DNA of 64,000 nt from contig JADDOH010000163.1 in assembly GCA_016648135.1 (NCBI GenBank), positions 62,001 to 126,000 on the forward strand, written 5' to 3'. The notes beneath the pieces are model-generated. The model saw only the letters and a list, made by a program, of their open reading frames with translations, made no database searches and was not told the origin of the DNA. This stretch comes from Agrypnia vestita. Its lineage: Eukaryota > Arthropoda > Insecta > Trichoptera > Phryganeidae. How positions within the stretch are numbered: the stretch's first letter is position 1; every line of letters begins with the position of its first letter. A program made the translations under genes and the position numbers. This document shows, piece after piece, positions 1-9,259 of this stretch.

Positions 1-240
1 GCGTGTCCCACTACCATGGGCATCTATCCGCGGGCTGATTTCGCGTGTGAACTCGCTTCGGCGCGGTCAGAGATGGCCGAAACGCCTCTGCGGGAGGTGG
101 TCTCGTCTGTGGTGCGCGTCTGCTGGAGACCGCAATTCACAAATTCAATTAAGATTCAAATCGGTACTCAACACTCGGCGGTTAATTACATTCTCCTCTG
201 GCAGGCGGCGCGCTCAACCCGTCATGCCCGACCACTCTTT
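1..240. other. GC-rich island at left edge; possible exon or conserved element
   Basis: This stretch is clearly richer in G, C and CpG than the AT-rich DNA that follows. A 92-codon ORF on the plus strand (16-294) starts at an ATG in a good eukaryotic context (CTACCATGGGC). Its first part has a plausible protein composition, but after about position 240 it runs into ordinary AT-rich sequence, so a single-exon gene is not convincing. I recognise no domain. It could be the edge of a host exon or promoter extending to the left of the window, or a conserved non-coding element. No repeat family seen elsewhere in the window matches it. Confidence 0.35.
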
Positions 241-522
241 CTCAGAACCATAATCCTTAATATCGAAAACTTATTAGCAACATATTATAATTAATAAGAA
301 AAATGCCAGTCTTTGAGCTGGTCTCCTGCCAACTTGAGCATCGCCGAAACGGCACGCGTATATGGAGCAGCAGAGTTTTCTTTTCGGGACTCCTTGTCTT
401 AGAAGGGCCTGCTGTGATGAAATGCTTGATTAATATTTAGTATAACAAAGATGAATTCAATTTTAATGACTTATTTTGTATATATTGAGCAAGATCTTGA
501 CATCTTTGGAATATTACTATAC
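241..522. other. No gene seen
   Basis: Unique sequence with a short more complex patch at 300-420 and AT-rich DNA after it. I see no ORF, tRNA or repeat copy here. Confidence 0.5.
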
Positions 523-755
523 TTAAAATAAAACACAAATCACTTTGTTTTCACCATTTTATTAAATTAAACAATCTACATGTTTCGAGAAAAATGTTCT
601 CTGCTTCAGGATTATTGGTGTACTAAAAATTGAAAAAGTATACCATGCAAATGTGTTAAGAAATGTGTGAAGAAGAGAGAACATTGTTCTCGAAACATGT
701 AGATTGTTTAATCTAATAAAGTGGTGAAAACAACGTGATTTGTGTTTTATTTTAA
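523..755. repeat. Foldback (MITE-like) element
   Basis: Two arms of about 80 bp, 523-603 and 675-755, are inverted copies of each other with only a few mismatches and enclose a loop of about 70 bp. The outer ends read TTAAAATAAAACACAAATCA and its complement, and each arm contains GTTTTCACCA and a CTACATGTTTCGAGAA block. The shape is that of a non-autonomous inverted-repeat transposon. Part of the arm (GTTTTCACCACTTTTTTA) is shared with the element at 8761-9250. The superfamily is unknown to me and I did not find a clean target-site duplication. Confidence 0.7.
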
Positions 756-1042
756 TAAAAATGTCACCACAAATTTCAAGCCTTCATACAGAAGAAAAAA
801 TATTCTTCGAACAATTACTATACTTTTAATGATATTTAAAATAAATAAAATTTTCTATAATATTATTAAGTTCTGCGAGTTTGCGTAAAGTGTTATTTTA
901 ATTATGAAAGCTCTTTCGGCTTTCTAGGCAATAATAAAATAGTAAGCTAGTAAACATATGTCATATTTAATAAATGTCAATCTACAAAGTTGCTCAATCA
1001 ATTAAAAAAAAATACAGAAAAACATTTTTATCATTAATAATA
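756..1042. other. AT-rich, no gene seen
   Basis: AT-rich unique DNA between the foldback and the SINE-like repeat. No supported ORF or RNA gene. Confidence 0.5.
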
Positions 1043-1310
1043 GCTAACCTGTCAAAAATGACGGAACCTTGGTTCGCGTCTTTGCAAACTCTTAGTGTAC
1101 ATTAAAGTATCTTTTTGTCGGTCCACGGAGAGGCGGCAACTGCAACATGCGCGAAGCGGCCGGTTCAGGTTTCGTGGCCCGGGGTTCAAGCCCCATCTTC
1201 GGCTTTTTAGCCCCATTTTTTTAGCCGTGAATTCAAACTAAATTACAGACCTTACACGAAGTTACGGGGATAGACGGACAAACGGGTAGACAGACAATGA
1301 AATCATTATG
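1043..1310 (+). repeat. SINE C copy 1 (tRNA-like core with conserved head)
   Basis: A repeat of about 265 bp present at least four times in the window (others near 6160-6400, 18868-19090 and 41655-41850, all on the minus strand). Its order here is: a head with CAAAAATGACGGAACC and TTGGTTCGCGTCTTTGC; a tRNA-like section starting GTCGGTCCACGGAGAGGCGG with a polymerase III B-box-like GGGGTTCAAGCCCC at 1181-1194; then a tail containing TAGCCGTGAATTCAAAC and GACAGACAATGAAATCATTA. The tRNA-like part does not fold as an intact tRNA, so it is a retroposed tRNA derivative. The orientation given follows the B box. Confidence 0.6.
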
Positions 1311-1629
1311 TTCAATAAGATTATAAAATTGTGAAAGCCAAATTGATTTTGAAATTTCAGTACAAATACATTGCTTCTCACTTTTATCGTTACGGGTTCT
1401 GGGATCGGTACGATTTAAAAAAAATCGTTTTTCGCTCTTGATTTATCCTAAATGACTCACCCTCCTCCCCTAGTTGACACATTTCAAAGAAGGGGGTACT
1501 TTTTATTTAACTGAATTTACACATTTATTTTTAGAACGAAAATCATATCTAACGCAGGGTTAGGACGATACACGTGTCTGATGTTAATTTATCTATACTC
1601 TGTACTAATATTATGATGAAGTTAATTTA
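1311..1629. repeat. Unique DNA ending in a duplicated Helitron 5' end
   Basis: Mostly unique AT-rich sequence. Near its right edge, 1583-1613 repeats almost exactly at 1621-1651 (31 bp, one mismatch, 38-bp spacing). Both copies carry TCTATACT..TACTAATATTA, which is the Helitron 5' terminus, so the terminus is present twice in tandem. Confidence 0.6.
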
Positions 1630-1648
1630 TCTATACTCTATACTAATA

Positions 1649-2759
1649 TTAGGTCCTTACATATGAAATTGACGTTTTGCCGTACTGGAAAATTTGATCT
1701 CAAATATCTTCTCTTTGGTTAGGAATTCCAAATCCAAATTTATACAGCTATTTACTCATGTATTTGTGTTTTGAAAATTATAATTCATTTGTTTTTTCCT
1801 CAATTGTTTTTTTCTTTGCGTCACTCAGTTTACAAAATGAAAAACTTGAAATATCGCGTTATTTACGAGTACGAGTTCCACCGTGGCACCAATGCTGCAG
1901 AAACGGCTCGAAGGATTAATGATGTGTATGGCGACGGTGCCGCAAAAGAAAACACAGTGCGTTTTTGGTTCCAACGTTTTCGTTCTGGAAATTTCGACCT
2001 GCAGAACAAGCCCCGTGGACGGCCGGAGACCAAAGTTGATAATGAAGAATTGAAGGCTATTGTGGAAGCGGATCCATCGCAAACCACATCCGAGTTAGCT
2101 GCAGGCTGCGGTGTTAGTGATAAAACTGTTTTAATCCACTTGAAGCAAATTGGTAAGGTGAAAAAGCTTGAAAAGATGGGTACCTCACGAATTGAGTGAA
2201 GCAAATCAACAAACGCGAGTTACTTTGCGTTTGGTGGACTAGTGCTGGTGTCGTTCACTACAGCTTTCTTAAATCTGGCCAGACGATTACGGCAGATGTC
2301 TATTGTCAGCAACTGCAAACCATGATGGAAAAGCTAGCTGCTAAACAACCGAGGCTGGTTAATCGCTCTAGGCCACTGCTGCTTCATGATAACGCTAGAC
2401 CACACACTGCACAACAGACGGCTACCAAATTAGAGGAGCTTCAATTGGAATGTCTAAGACATCCACCGTACTCTCCGGACCTTGCCCCAACAGATTACCA
2501 TTTTTTTCGAAATTTGGATAACTTCTTGCAAAGGAAAAAATTCAACTCCGATGGGGCAGTCCAAACCGCCTTCAAAGATTTTATTGATTCCCGTCCGAAT
2601 GGTTTTTTTAGTAAAGGGATCGATGAAATACCTATGAGATGGCAAAAGTGCATAGATAGCAATGGTACATACTTTGATTAAATAAATATATTATAATAAA
2701 AAAAAATCGGCTTTATGTTCCTCCCATACTAAACGCCAATTTCATATGTAAGGACCTAA
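1649..2759 (+). mobile_element. Mariner element copy 1 (defective)
   Basis: Inverted ends begin TTAGGTCCTTACATATGAAA at 1649 and finish with the complement at 2759, flanked by TA on both sides (1647-1648 and 2760-2761), the target duplication of Tc1/mariner transposons. The 1111-bp length is short for a mariner (usually about 1.25-1.3 kb), consistent with an internal deletion. The element sits inside the 5' end of the Helitron at 1630-3205. Removing it and one TA gives TACTAATATTATTAAGAGGA, which continues the Helitron smoothly. Confidence 0.92.
1837..2681 (+). pseudogene. Mariner transposase, frameshifted and internally deleted
   Basis: This encodes a cut-and-paste DNA transposase remnant. 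I start it at ATG 1837 (MKNLKYRV), the usual mariner start, although the frame is open from 1771. The first 110 or so residues are the paired-like helix-turn-helix DNA-binding region (FWFQRFRSGNFDL, NKPRGRP, then TVLIHLKQIGKVKKLE). An extra base near 2177 shifts the frame just before the mariner WVPHEL motif. Soon after, at about 2220, a deletion removes the segment expected to hold the first catalytic aspartate. The second frame is open to the stop at 2679-2681 and keeps HDNARPHTA (Asp codon 2388-2390) and YSPDLAPTDYHFF (Asp 2493-2495). These are separated by 34 residues, the D34D spacing of mariner. It cannot make active transposase. Copy 2 at 55535-56382 is closely similar. Confidence 0.9.
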
Positions 2760-3205
2760 TATTATTAAGAGGAAAACTTTGAATGTTTGTTTGCATTGAA
2801 TAGGCTCCGAAACTACTGAACCGATTTGGAAAATTCTTTCACATTCAGAATTCTACATTATCCTTGATGAACATAGACTATAGAATATTTTCAAAAATGT
2901 TAGGGATCCGTATGAAAACTTCGATAATGTAACCCAACGTGTGGAAAAAATACCAAAAAAACCTTATATCGTGTACGCTGCGGAAATTTTTGAAAATAGA
3001 GCATAGTGATGTACTACAGTTTTATTATTAATATCTAGAAAAAAGTTTGCGATACCATATATCTAAGTATTATAGTTATGTTACAATAAATTATGTTAAC
3101 ATTAAATGGAAATATTGTGTTTTAGAGAACAGGGGAACCTTTGTTTTTTTTCTCTCACAAACTTATTTGTTACTTAATCCTTAACGCCGGGTACGACCAG
3201 CTAGT

Positions 3206-3864
3206 TACTTTAATATTTCTTGTTATATATTTTTTGGTGTGTAAAGTATTTTGACAGGAGGTGCGCAGTTTACAAAAAACACTACGCATTCCTAAGATGA
3301 CGTCATTCTGGTACCTTTTGCAGAGATCGACGCACTAACTTGCCCGACTTCTCACGTTTTGGGTCACATGAGCAGGAGCAGATTAAATCCCGTTGTGGCC
3401 CCGCGAGCAAACGATCTTTTGGTCCCACTGAACGAGTTGCAATTGTTTAGATTTTTAAGTACCTCAGTTGTACTGTACAATTGTCATTACGGCTACCGCA
3501 ACATGCACAAAGAAACGGATACAATACCGAGCTGTGTATAATAGTGTCCCCGAATTCTTTAATCAACTAATAGAAACATTTCAATAGACGTAGTAAGTTG
3601 TGGGTCTATTTTCACAGGTATCTATTTTCACCTTATACGTAGATATATACTTTTCATTGAGTCATGTGATATGGAACCAGAAATATATATTTGAACATGG
3701 CTTCTATAATTAGAAATTAAAAGGTGTGGTTATTAGCCATGATAATGTGGAATAGTTAAAAATACAGCGATTATATTTGTATTTATGAATAAACAGGAGC
3801 AATTTTTTTTATTTTTTTTATTTAATAAAAGGTAATTTAACATATCTACTCGTATATACAACTT
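3206..3864. other. No gene seen
   Basis: Moderately AT-rich unique DNA. A 60-codon ORF at 3359-3541 has no recognisable domain and I do not support it as a gene. Confidence 0.5.
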
Positions 3865-4056
3865 TCAACAGTTTGATGATATGTGGATGTTTTTTCTGTG
3901 AAATCGGGGAAATTTGCATTGTGCGACATAATCACTTAAACCAGCTCATATTGATCATAAGTCCTGGGCCACCGTATAAAATTTCCAACCCATGAATCCA
4001 TACACGGTTTCCAAATAAATAACTTCGTCTCTGTGAGACGTCTGTAATTTATCTTA
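3865..4056 (-). repeat. GATGTCTC-type element, partial copy
   Basis: About 190 bp, closely similar to 20670-20856 and, in the opposite direction, to parts of 7415-7510 and 11710-11860. Shared marks are TGATATGTGGATGTT, GCATTGTG followed by ATCACTTAA, CCAGCTCATA, and a terminal TTCGTCTCTGTGAGACGTCT stem. The full-length members of the wider family are 17014-17314 and 32316-32630. Non-coding, so presumably a non-autonomous DNA transposon. Confidence 0.6.
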
Positions 4057-4369
4057 AAAAAATTCATGTTTCTAGCTTGATTTGACAATTTTATGCGGTA
4101 TAACATTTAACTCCTGCAGGTGTAAAGTACAGCTGGGCTGTTGTATTTTTCAACAATGGTTATATTACGGTGATATTATTAATATAATTAATTAATTATG
4201 TGATTAATGTAAGCTCGTAGAGTATTTTGTATATTTGTAAATTATATTAGCTGTTGTAACATCAAAATCTTGAAAAAGTTGTGTGGGTATATAATCGAAA
4301 CTTTCTCTCTAAACTTATTCCCTTTATTTTATACATGGATATTAAATAAGATGTATATGCTGCATATAG

Positions 4370-4552
4370 GGCGAAGGAGCTTAGGAAAGCCAAAATTAAT
4401 ATGATGTGACAACGTCCTCAAAGACATCTCTGCCTTAGAGCTTCGGAACTGGAGAGAGCTGGCACTAGACCGAGATGAGTGGAGGTAAATTATTGAGGAG
4501 GCCAAGACCCACCAAGGGTTGTAATGCCAAGAGTGATGATGATGATGATATG
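4370..4552 (+). pseudogene. LINE 3' end fragment with GAT repeat tail
   Basis: The plus strand encodes the decayed C-terminal tail of a non-LTR retrotransposon polyprotein: LRNWRELALDRDEWR, an in-frame stop, then IIEEAKTHQGL and a final stop. The pattern 'A.DRDEWR' just before the end is common to endonuclease/reverse-transcriptase LINEs of insects. A (GAT)n microsatellite at about 4536-4551 follows, as expected for a LINE tail. The 5' part is missing, which is usual for truncated LINE copies. I cannot assign the clade with certainty. Confidence 0.6.
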
Positions 4553-4848
4553 CTGCACTCCCATCCAATTATTCCATATTGCAAAAGTGACTACACAAGA
4601 GCATTATAAACTGTTTATAATGATTGGATATTCAACATGCCTCTAAGTTTGATGAACACGTATAAAAGACTCCTTATTCGCTTAGTGATAATGTTTTTTT
4701 TTATCCACTTGATGTTGCATTCAATGATTATTCCGAAATATTTTGAACCCAATGATAGGATTTGATCTTAAAATTATATAATAAAATTTTATTAAAAGAC
4801 TTTGTAATATTTTACTCTAAGACTATAATATATGTGTGTATGATGTTA
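4553..4848. other. No gene seen
   Basis: AT-rich DNA with no supported feature. Confidence 0.45.
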
Positions 4849-5040
4849 AAAAAAATTCTTCATCTTCATCTCACTCTCTATGAAAGCAGTCGTGATCATG
4901 AAACTGCAGTTAATTGCGGATGACAGCATGGATGATTTGTAGCATCCTATTCCGGTCCATGGCATTTCTTGCATTCCAGGAGTGAACTCCGCATCCAAGT
5001 TTTATCCAGGTCGGTCCTTCACGTTGATGACCTTTCATAA
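4849..5040. repeat. Possible LINE 3' UTR remnant
   Basis: A patch of balanced composition (CTTCATCTTCATCTCACTC, ATTGCGGATGACAGCATGG, TCCGGTCCATGGC) resembles 20950-21070 loosely and is similar in style to insect RTE-type LINE 3' ends that start with ATC/TTC repeats. Too decayed for a firm call. Confidence 0.3.
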
Positions 5041-5397
5041 GGTATGGTCTATTCCACCTTTGTATCATCAATTTTTTATGGTGTCCTTATGTCTGTTAAT
5101 ATTCTTTCAAACATCCCATTCATCGAAACAAGTACAGAAATAATCCTCAAATATATGAAATATCACCTCGCAAAACCTCGCGACATGATTTTAGATCTTA
5201 TTAGATTTTATGTCCCATCACAGCCTATTGAATGGGAACATAGATTGCCACGAACTTCTGATCAAAGTAAAATTCAATACTAATTTGTCGGGCAAGACAT
5301 AGATATGTACTTCATAGACATAGATATAACTTATTTCAATAGCCTGCCTCCCTACAGAAATAAAGAAGATAACTGAAATGAAACAAATAAAAAGAAT

Positions 5398-5560
5398 TTA
5401 ACTGTAATTTCGGATATTTTATACGCACCGTATGTATTACCGAGAAACGAATCTCGACGTTTCGTTGGATACTTATCCAACGTCATCAGGAGGACGACCT
5501 TTACCCGTGGAAGTGGAGGTCGGACTGATTAGGTCCTTAACAACACATGTCTGATAACAA
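5398..5560 (-). repeat. CGACGTTTCGTTG hairpin repeat, copy 1
   Basis: This shares a core with 27895-28065 and 57242-57467: a block TCTCGACGTTTCGTTG, then TCCAACGTCATCAGGAGGA, then a CGGACTGATTA block, preceded by CGGATATTTTATACG. Here the order is the reverse complement of the right part of the other two copies. After it comes AACCTTAACTCTTTAA, also found downstream of the 57.2-kb copy. Non-coding; it looks like a non-autonomous transposon. Confidence 0.6.
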
Positions 5561-5671
5561 CCTTAACTCTTTAATAAATAAAAAGAAATTAAATGAACAC
5601 TACAAAAACAAAATCAAACAAACAATTATTTTTTTAAATATATCCATAGAAAGTATAAAAGTGTAATTCCC

Positions 5672-5812
5672 TCTCCAGGCACGAGAATTGGTCTCTTTTT
5701 GGAGAGGTACAGCGATAAAATATATATTGTTTTAATAGACTAGAAAAAAATGTAGTATAATTGTTTGATATATTAAAAAAATATATTATGATAAAATTAT
5801 AAACTTGGATAT
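5672..5812 (+). repeat. Dispersed repeat, pair member 1
   Basis: The block CCCTCTCCAGGCACGAGAAT, then GGTCTCTTTTTGGAGAGGTA, CAGCGA and TTAATAGACTAGA recurs in the same orientation at 32719-32860 with scattered differences. No coding content. The left end carries an inverted CCTCTCC/GGAGAGG pair that can form a small stem. Confidence 0.55.
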
Positions 5813-6159
5813 TTTTTTGACTCCCGGAGAATCTTAAAAACTTATATCCAACGCAAAATGAAATCAATACATATTTGTATTTTCGCACGCCTATTTTTTT
5901 GTTTTTTCTCTTTCTAAATCTGTCAATAAGAGGACCACAATTTACAACAAAAGATAATTCGGCCACCAGCTCAGCACCATCTAGCGTAGCAAGGGGTCTT
6001 ATTAGCGTTAGTGATGAATATTATTACACAGATAATAGTGCAAAAAAAAACATTATTTACCTCATCATCATTTGCGCCATCTGTTAGCGTTGGTGAAGCA
6101 CAATGTTACGTAGAGAATTATAATTTTTGATAAGTATCTTATCTAAATATAATAATTTA
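5813..6159. other. No gene seen
   Basis: AT-rich DNA. A pair of similar phrases at 5980-6100 (ATCTAGCGTAGCAAGG... and ATCTGTTAGCGTTGGTGAAG...) hints at an old short duplication. ORFs here have no recognisable domains. Confidence 0.4.
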
Positions 6160-6405
6160 GTTGTCTCTCTGTCCGTGAGTCTGCAACATCCTTGAATTCT
6201 CGCCTAAAAAATGAAATAACACGGCTGGAGAGATACTCGAACCTCGAACACGCGGACGGTAGCGAGGCGAACAGACGGCATAGTCACCGTCGCTGCTCCG
6301 TGGCCCTTCAAAAGTATACTATATATACTACACGCAGCTTAGCTAAGACGCGAACCATTAATTTACGCCTCCTACGTTCGACAAGTTTTTTACTGTGCAT
6401 ACATA
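6160..6405 (-). repeat. SINE C copy 2
   Basis: A decayed copy of the repeat at 1043-1310 on the opposite strand. It keeps GTCTCTCTGTCCGTGAG, the CACGGCTGGAGAGATACTCG block, the GCTCCGTGGCCCTTCAAAAG block, TACTATATATACTA and the head CTTAGCTAAGACGCGAACCA. The B-box section is degenerate. Confidence 0.5.
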
Positions 6406-6413
6406 AATAATTA

Positions 6414-6596
6414 GAGTAGATTGTTGGTCTTGTGGTTAGGACTCTCGCTTCGTGATCCAAAGGTCGCGGGTTCGAGCCTCGCTCCATACCAGCAAGTTAG
6501 TCCTATTTTCATGGCACAAGCGTTTAGCTTAGTTTGAAAATAGTAAGAATATTGATGTGACACGTATTCCGTGTTCGCATCTCTATTTAAAAAAAA
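6414..6596 (+). repeat. SINE A copy 1, near full length
   Basis: A tRNA-derived SINE. It has a head GTAGATTGTTGGTCTTGTGG with an A-box-like TGTGGTTAGGA, a B box GGTTCGAGCC at 6469-6478, a body containing GCAAGTTAGTCCTATTTTCA, CACAAGCGTTTAGCTTAG and TATTCCGTGTTCGCATCTC, and a short A-rich tail. At least eleven full or partial copies occur in the window. The tRNA part no longer folds as a full cloverleaf. Confidence 0.85.
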
Positions 6597-6599
6597 TAT

Positions 6600-6835
6600 A
6601 TTAATCAGTTAGAAGAGACATACAGAAAAATTTAATTAACGAACAAGTATTTTAGCTGCTACCTGGATTCGAACCAATGGACCTTTACTCTATCCGGGAA
6701 TGCCACGTTATCCAATTTCGTTACGGTAGCTTGGTAAATTAACGTTAATTTTTCGACTTTATATGTAGTCTCTTCTTAATTGATTAACACACATATTATT
6801 CCATTTTTAAAGCGATTTTTTTTTCCAACTTCACA
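6600..6835 (-). repeat. tRNA-like repeat (family D) with conserved head
   Basis: On the minus strand there is a B-box-like GGTTCGAATCC inside ATTGGTTCGAATCCAGGTAG (around 6665-6685), after a tRNA-like section with TACCGTAACG and GGCATTCCCGG. Upstream on that strand is a head (6748-6832) that recurs at about 45402-45485: AATGGAATAATATGTGTGTT followed by AATTAAGAAGAGACT. This suggests another tRNA-derived SINE, distinct from A, B and C. Confidence 0.5.
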
Positions 6836-7414
6836 ATAATAATGTATTTTCTTTAAAATAACAAATAAATAATACTCAAATTATGTTCCGCGATTTTTCA
6901 CGGATTTCCGGCTAAGAGAAAAATAACTCGTGTTGATTCTGCGCATTGTTTGCTGGTTGAGGGGTTAGTTATTTGAAGTTTATTGTTGTTTTCATTGGGC
7001 CAATCAGAAGTACAATGCGGTCTAACGGCGCGTCCGCTCGCAAGTCGTGACACTCTCATAATATTTTGAATAGCAAGGGTCCCAGTTCGATTCCGGATAC
7101 TTTTACTCTGCATAGACTGAGTGATAAATTGTCGGCGAGAGAGTCTATTTTTTGTATCCAACATTGAGGCCGAACAACGTTATAATATCTCGATACAGTA
7201 TGCATTGTACAACGGTTTTTATTACATATTATGAATTATGAGATATGCATCTCTGATAGAATACTTAATGATGAAACGCTGAATTGAAAAATGAATGATG
7301 CATCTCATGTAAAAAAAAACATTATGAAACAGGGATATAGAACTATTTATCATACAAATCATATTAAAATATTTTTATATGCATGTTCTGAGAACACTGA
7401 GAATTACTGGATAT
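6836..7414. other. No gene seen
   Basis: A complex patch at about 6895-7165 carries an 88-codon minus-strand ORF with no recognised domain. AT-rich DNA follows. I do not support a gene here. Confidence 0.4.
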
Positions 7415-7510
7415 TGTCTCACAGAGACGAAACTATTTATATGTGAAACCTGAATGAGCTGGTTCAAGTGATCACTCTACACGATGCAACGTCTACATAA
7501 TGACTAATTA
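7415..7510 (+). repeat. GATGTCTC-type element fragment
   Basis: A short copy in the opposite orientation to 3865-4056, with GTCTCACAGAGACGAA, GAGCTGGTTCAAGTGATCAC and CGATGCAACGT. Confidence 0.5.
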
Positions 7511-7613
7511 TATTTATTTTATTATATTTTTACAGATAATCAATAGAGCATCATTTTGATAAATAATCCTAGTGTGACATTTAATTACATTTTTTTAATT
7601 TACATTTAAATTT

Positions 7614-7793
7614 TGAGTAGCTTGTTGGTGTAGGGCTCGCCTATTGATCCGGTGTTTGATGGATCGAGCCCCATTCTAGGACACAAGCAAGTTAATCCTA
7701 TTTTCTTAGCATAGGCTTTTGACTTAGTTTGAGAATAGTTAGAATATCGATGCGACATGTATTCCGTGTTCGCAGCTCTACTTATAAAAAAAA
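7614..7793 (+). repeat. SINE A copy 2
   Basis: Full-length but diverged. It has GAGTAGCTTGTTGGTGTAGG, a B-box remnant GGATCGAGCCCC, then AAGCAAGTTAATCCTATTTT, TGACTTAGTTTGAGAATAG, ATTCCGTGTTCGCAGCTC and an A-rich tail. Confidence 0.8.
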
Positions 7794-7964
7794 TACAATG
7801 TAAAAGTATTTTTTAACAAATAGGGGAATAATGTAGGAATCGCGTATTATATTTTCGTTACAACCACCCCACCACCTTATACCAGCAACTTTTATCAGTA
7901 CCTAATTAATTTTTTATTTGTATTTCCACCCCATGTAAAAAAAATCTATATTTGAGTACTTCAG

Positions 7965-8090
7965 CTGTCTATGAGAGATTCTGAGACTCTCAAAACTGAA
8001 GTAGTAAATTGTATCATTAAACTCAACTAGAGACAATAATGTTTGTATTTTCCATCAATTTTAATGTTCATCATGAATAATCTCTACATT
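7965..8090 (+). repeat. CTCTCGAAACTCGAGTAGT-type repeat, half element
   Basis: AGAGATTCTGAGACTCTCAA, AACTGAAGTAGTAAATTG and TTCATCATGAATAATCTC match the right arm of the foldback at 52842-53044 and the fragment at 40160-40245. Here only one arm is clear. Confidence 0.5.
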
Positions 8091-8756
8091 GTAAATGGCA
8101 AATCCATCAAAAATGCGTATATTAAAATTGAATCGCCCTTAAACTGGGCCTGAATCACGTGCAATATATTTAGGTTACCATTACTAAATGATATCTGTTT
8201 AAAATATTAATCATTCTAGATAGAGGAGATGAAAAGCCCAAATTTGTCAAAAACATACGAAGCCATTAATATTTGCAATATTGTTACAATTTTTTTGTAA
8301 GATTAAAGTCTTTTAGAGGTTGATTTCTGTTTTTGAAGTCTATGTAGATATACTCGTATTTCTTAAATGCAATATCTATAATAAAGCAATATATATATAT
8401 AGATATTTCTGTTAATTCACAATACCGTATGGCGATGCATAATCCGGAATCCACTGCCTTAGGAAATAGCCTGTTTATAGCATGGGATATGCCTAAAATT
8501 TCCCGATAAATCTATGACTATACCTACTACACTGCACTGCAGCGTAGGTATTGCAGTTTTCAATGGTTCGCATTCCTTTAAGGATGTGAAACGTCGTAGG
8601 AATAAATTCGTTCACTTTAACGAGGCCTTTATTTGTTTTTGTACATTTTCAGAATTACTCCACATATCTCTGTAATATTCTGGAAATATTATTTTGTAAT
8701 ATTGAATGAAATTATTAAGTTCTTCTTCAAAAATAGCAAAATAATTTTGTGGTGAT
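8091..8756. other. No gene seen
   Basis: AT-rich DNA with a short (AT)n run at 8388-8400. No supported gene. Confidence 0.45.
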
Positions 8757-8760
8757 ATTA

Positions 8761-9250
8761 TTAATATAATTAATAAAAATAAACTTAGTTTTCACCACTT
8801 TTTTATTGAAAAATATCATTCTAAGAACACTTAAGGTGTTTAAATAGCAATAACTATTCCGAATTTGGTAACCATCTTTTGGCTGTAGATTATCTTTTAA
8901 TATTAATAAGGGTTTACAAATTTTACATACGAAGTATACAGAATCACAGATTGATAAATTACAAATTTTGGCAATAAGAAAAAGTGTTAATAGTAAATTA
9001 AATATTATAAATAACCAGGTCTTTTTTACAAATCGTTATCTTTTAAATTTATTTTCATGTTAAATAGGTACTTTATTACTATTCATTTTCCATATATATT
9101 TTTTCAAATATTTTGATTGTCTATACTTCGATTTTTGAATTTAATTTTGTTAGTATACAATTATATCCATGGGCCATGGGCTCTGAAACATGTTGATATT
9201 TTTCAATACAAAAGTGGTGAAAACAAAGTTTATTTTTATTAATTATAGAA
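8761..9250. mobile_element. MITE with about 58-bp inverted ends
   Basis: The arms 8761-8818 and 9192-9250 are inverted copies (TTAATAAAAATAAACTT, GTTTTCACCACTTTT, TATTGAAAAATATCA). The interior of about 370 bp is AT-rich and non-coding. The arm core GTTTTCACCA is shared with the foldback at 523-755, so both may belong to one superfamily. Confidence 0.6.
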
Positions 9251-9259
9251 ATTATTAAG

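Larger units (their letters stand above)
1630..3205 (+). mobile_element. Lep1-like non-autonomous Helitron, split by a mariner
   Basis: The left end is TC at 1630 after an A (1629), beginning TCTATACTCTATACTAATA. The right end is CTAGT (3201-3205) followed by T. Rolling-circle Helitrons have 5' TC, 3' CTRRT and insert between A and T, so both ends fit. The text after the mariner (ATTAAGAGGAAAACTTTGAA, then CTACTGAACCGATTTGG and AAAATTCTTTCAC) matches my memory of insect Lep1-type Helitrons. Without the mariner and its TA duplication the element is about 463 bp and has no coding capacity. It is related to 43443-44026. Confidence 0.7.

Noticed and set aside
5044..5283. A 79-codon ORF with mixed composition.
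   Set aside because: No motif and no homologous copy; it begins at the end of a probable LINE 3' UTR remnant.
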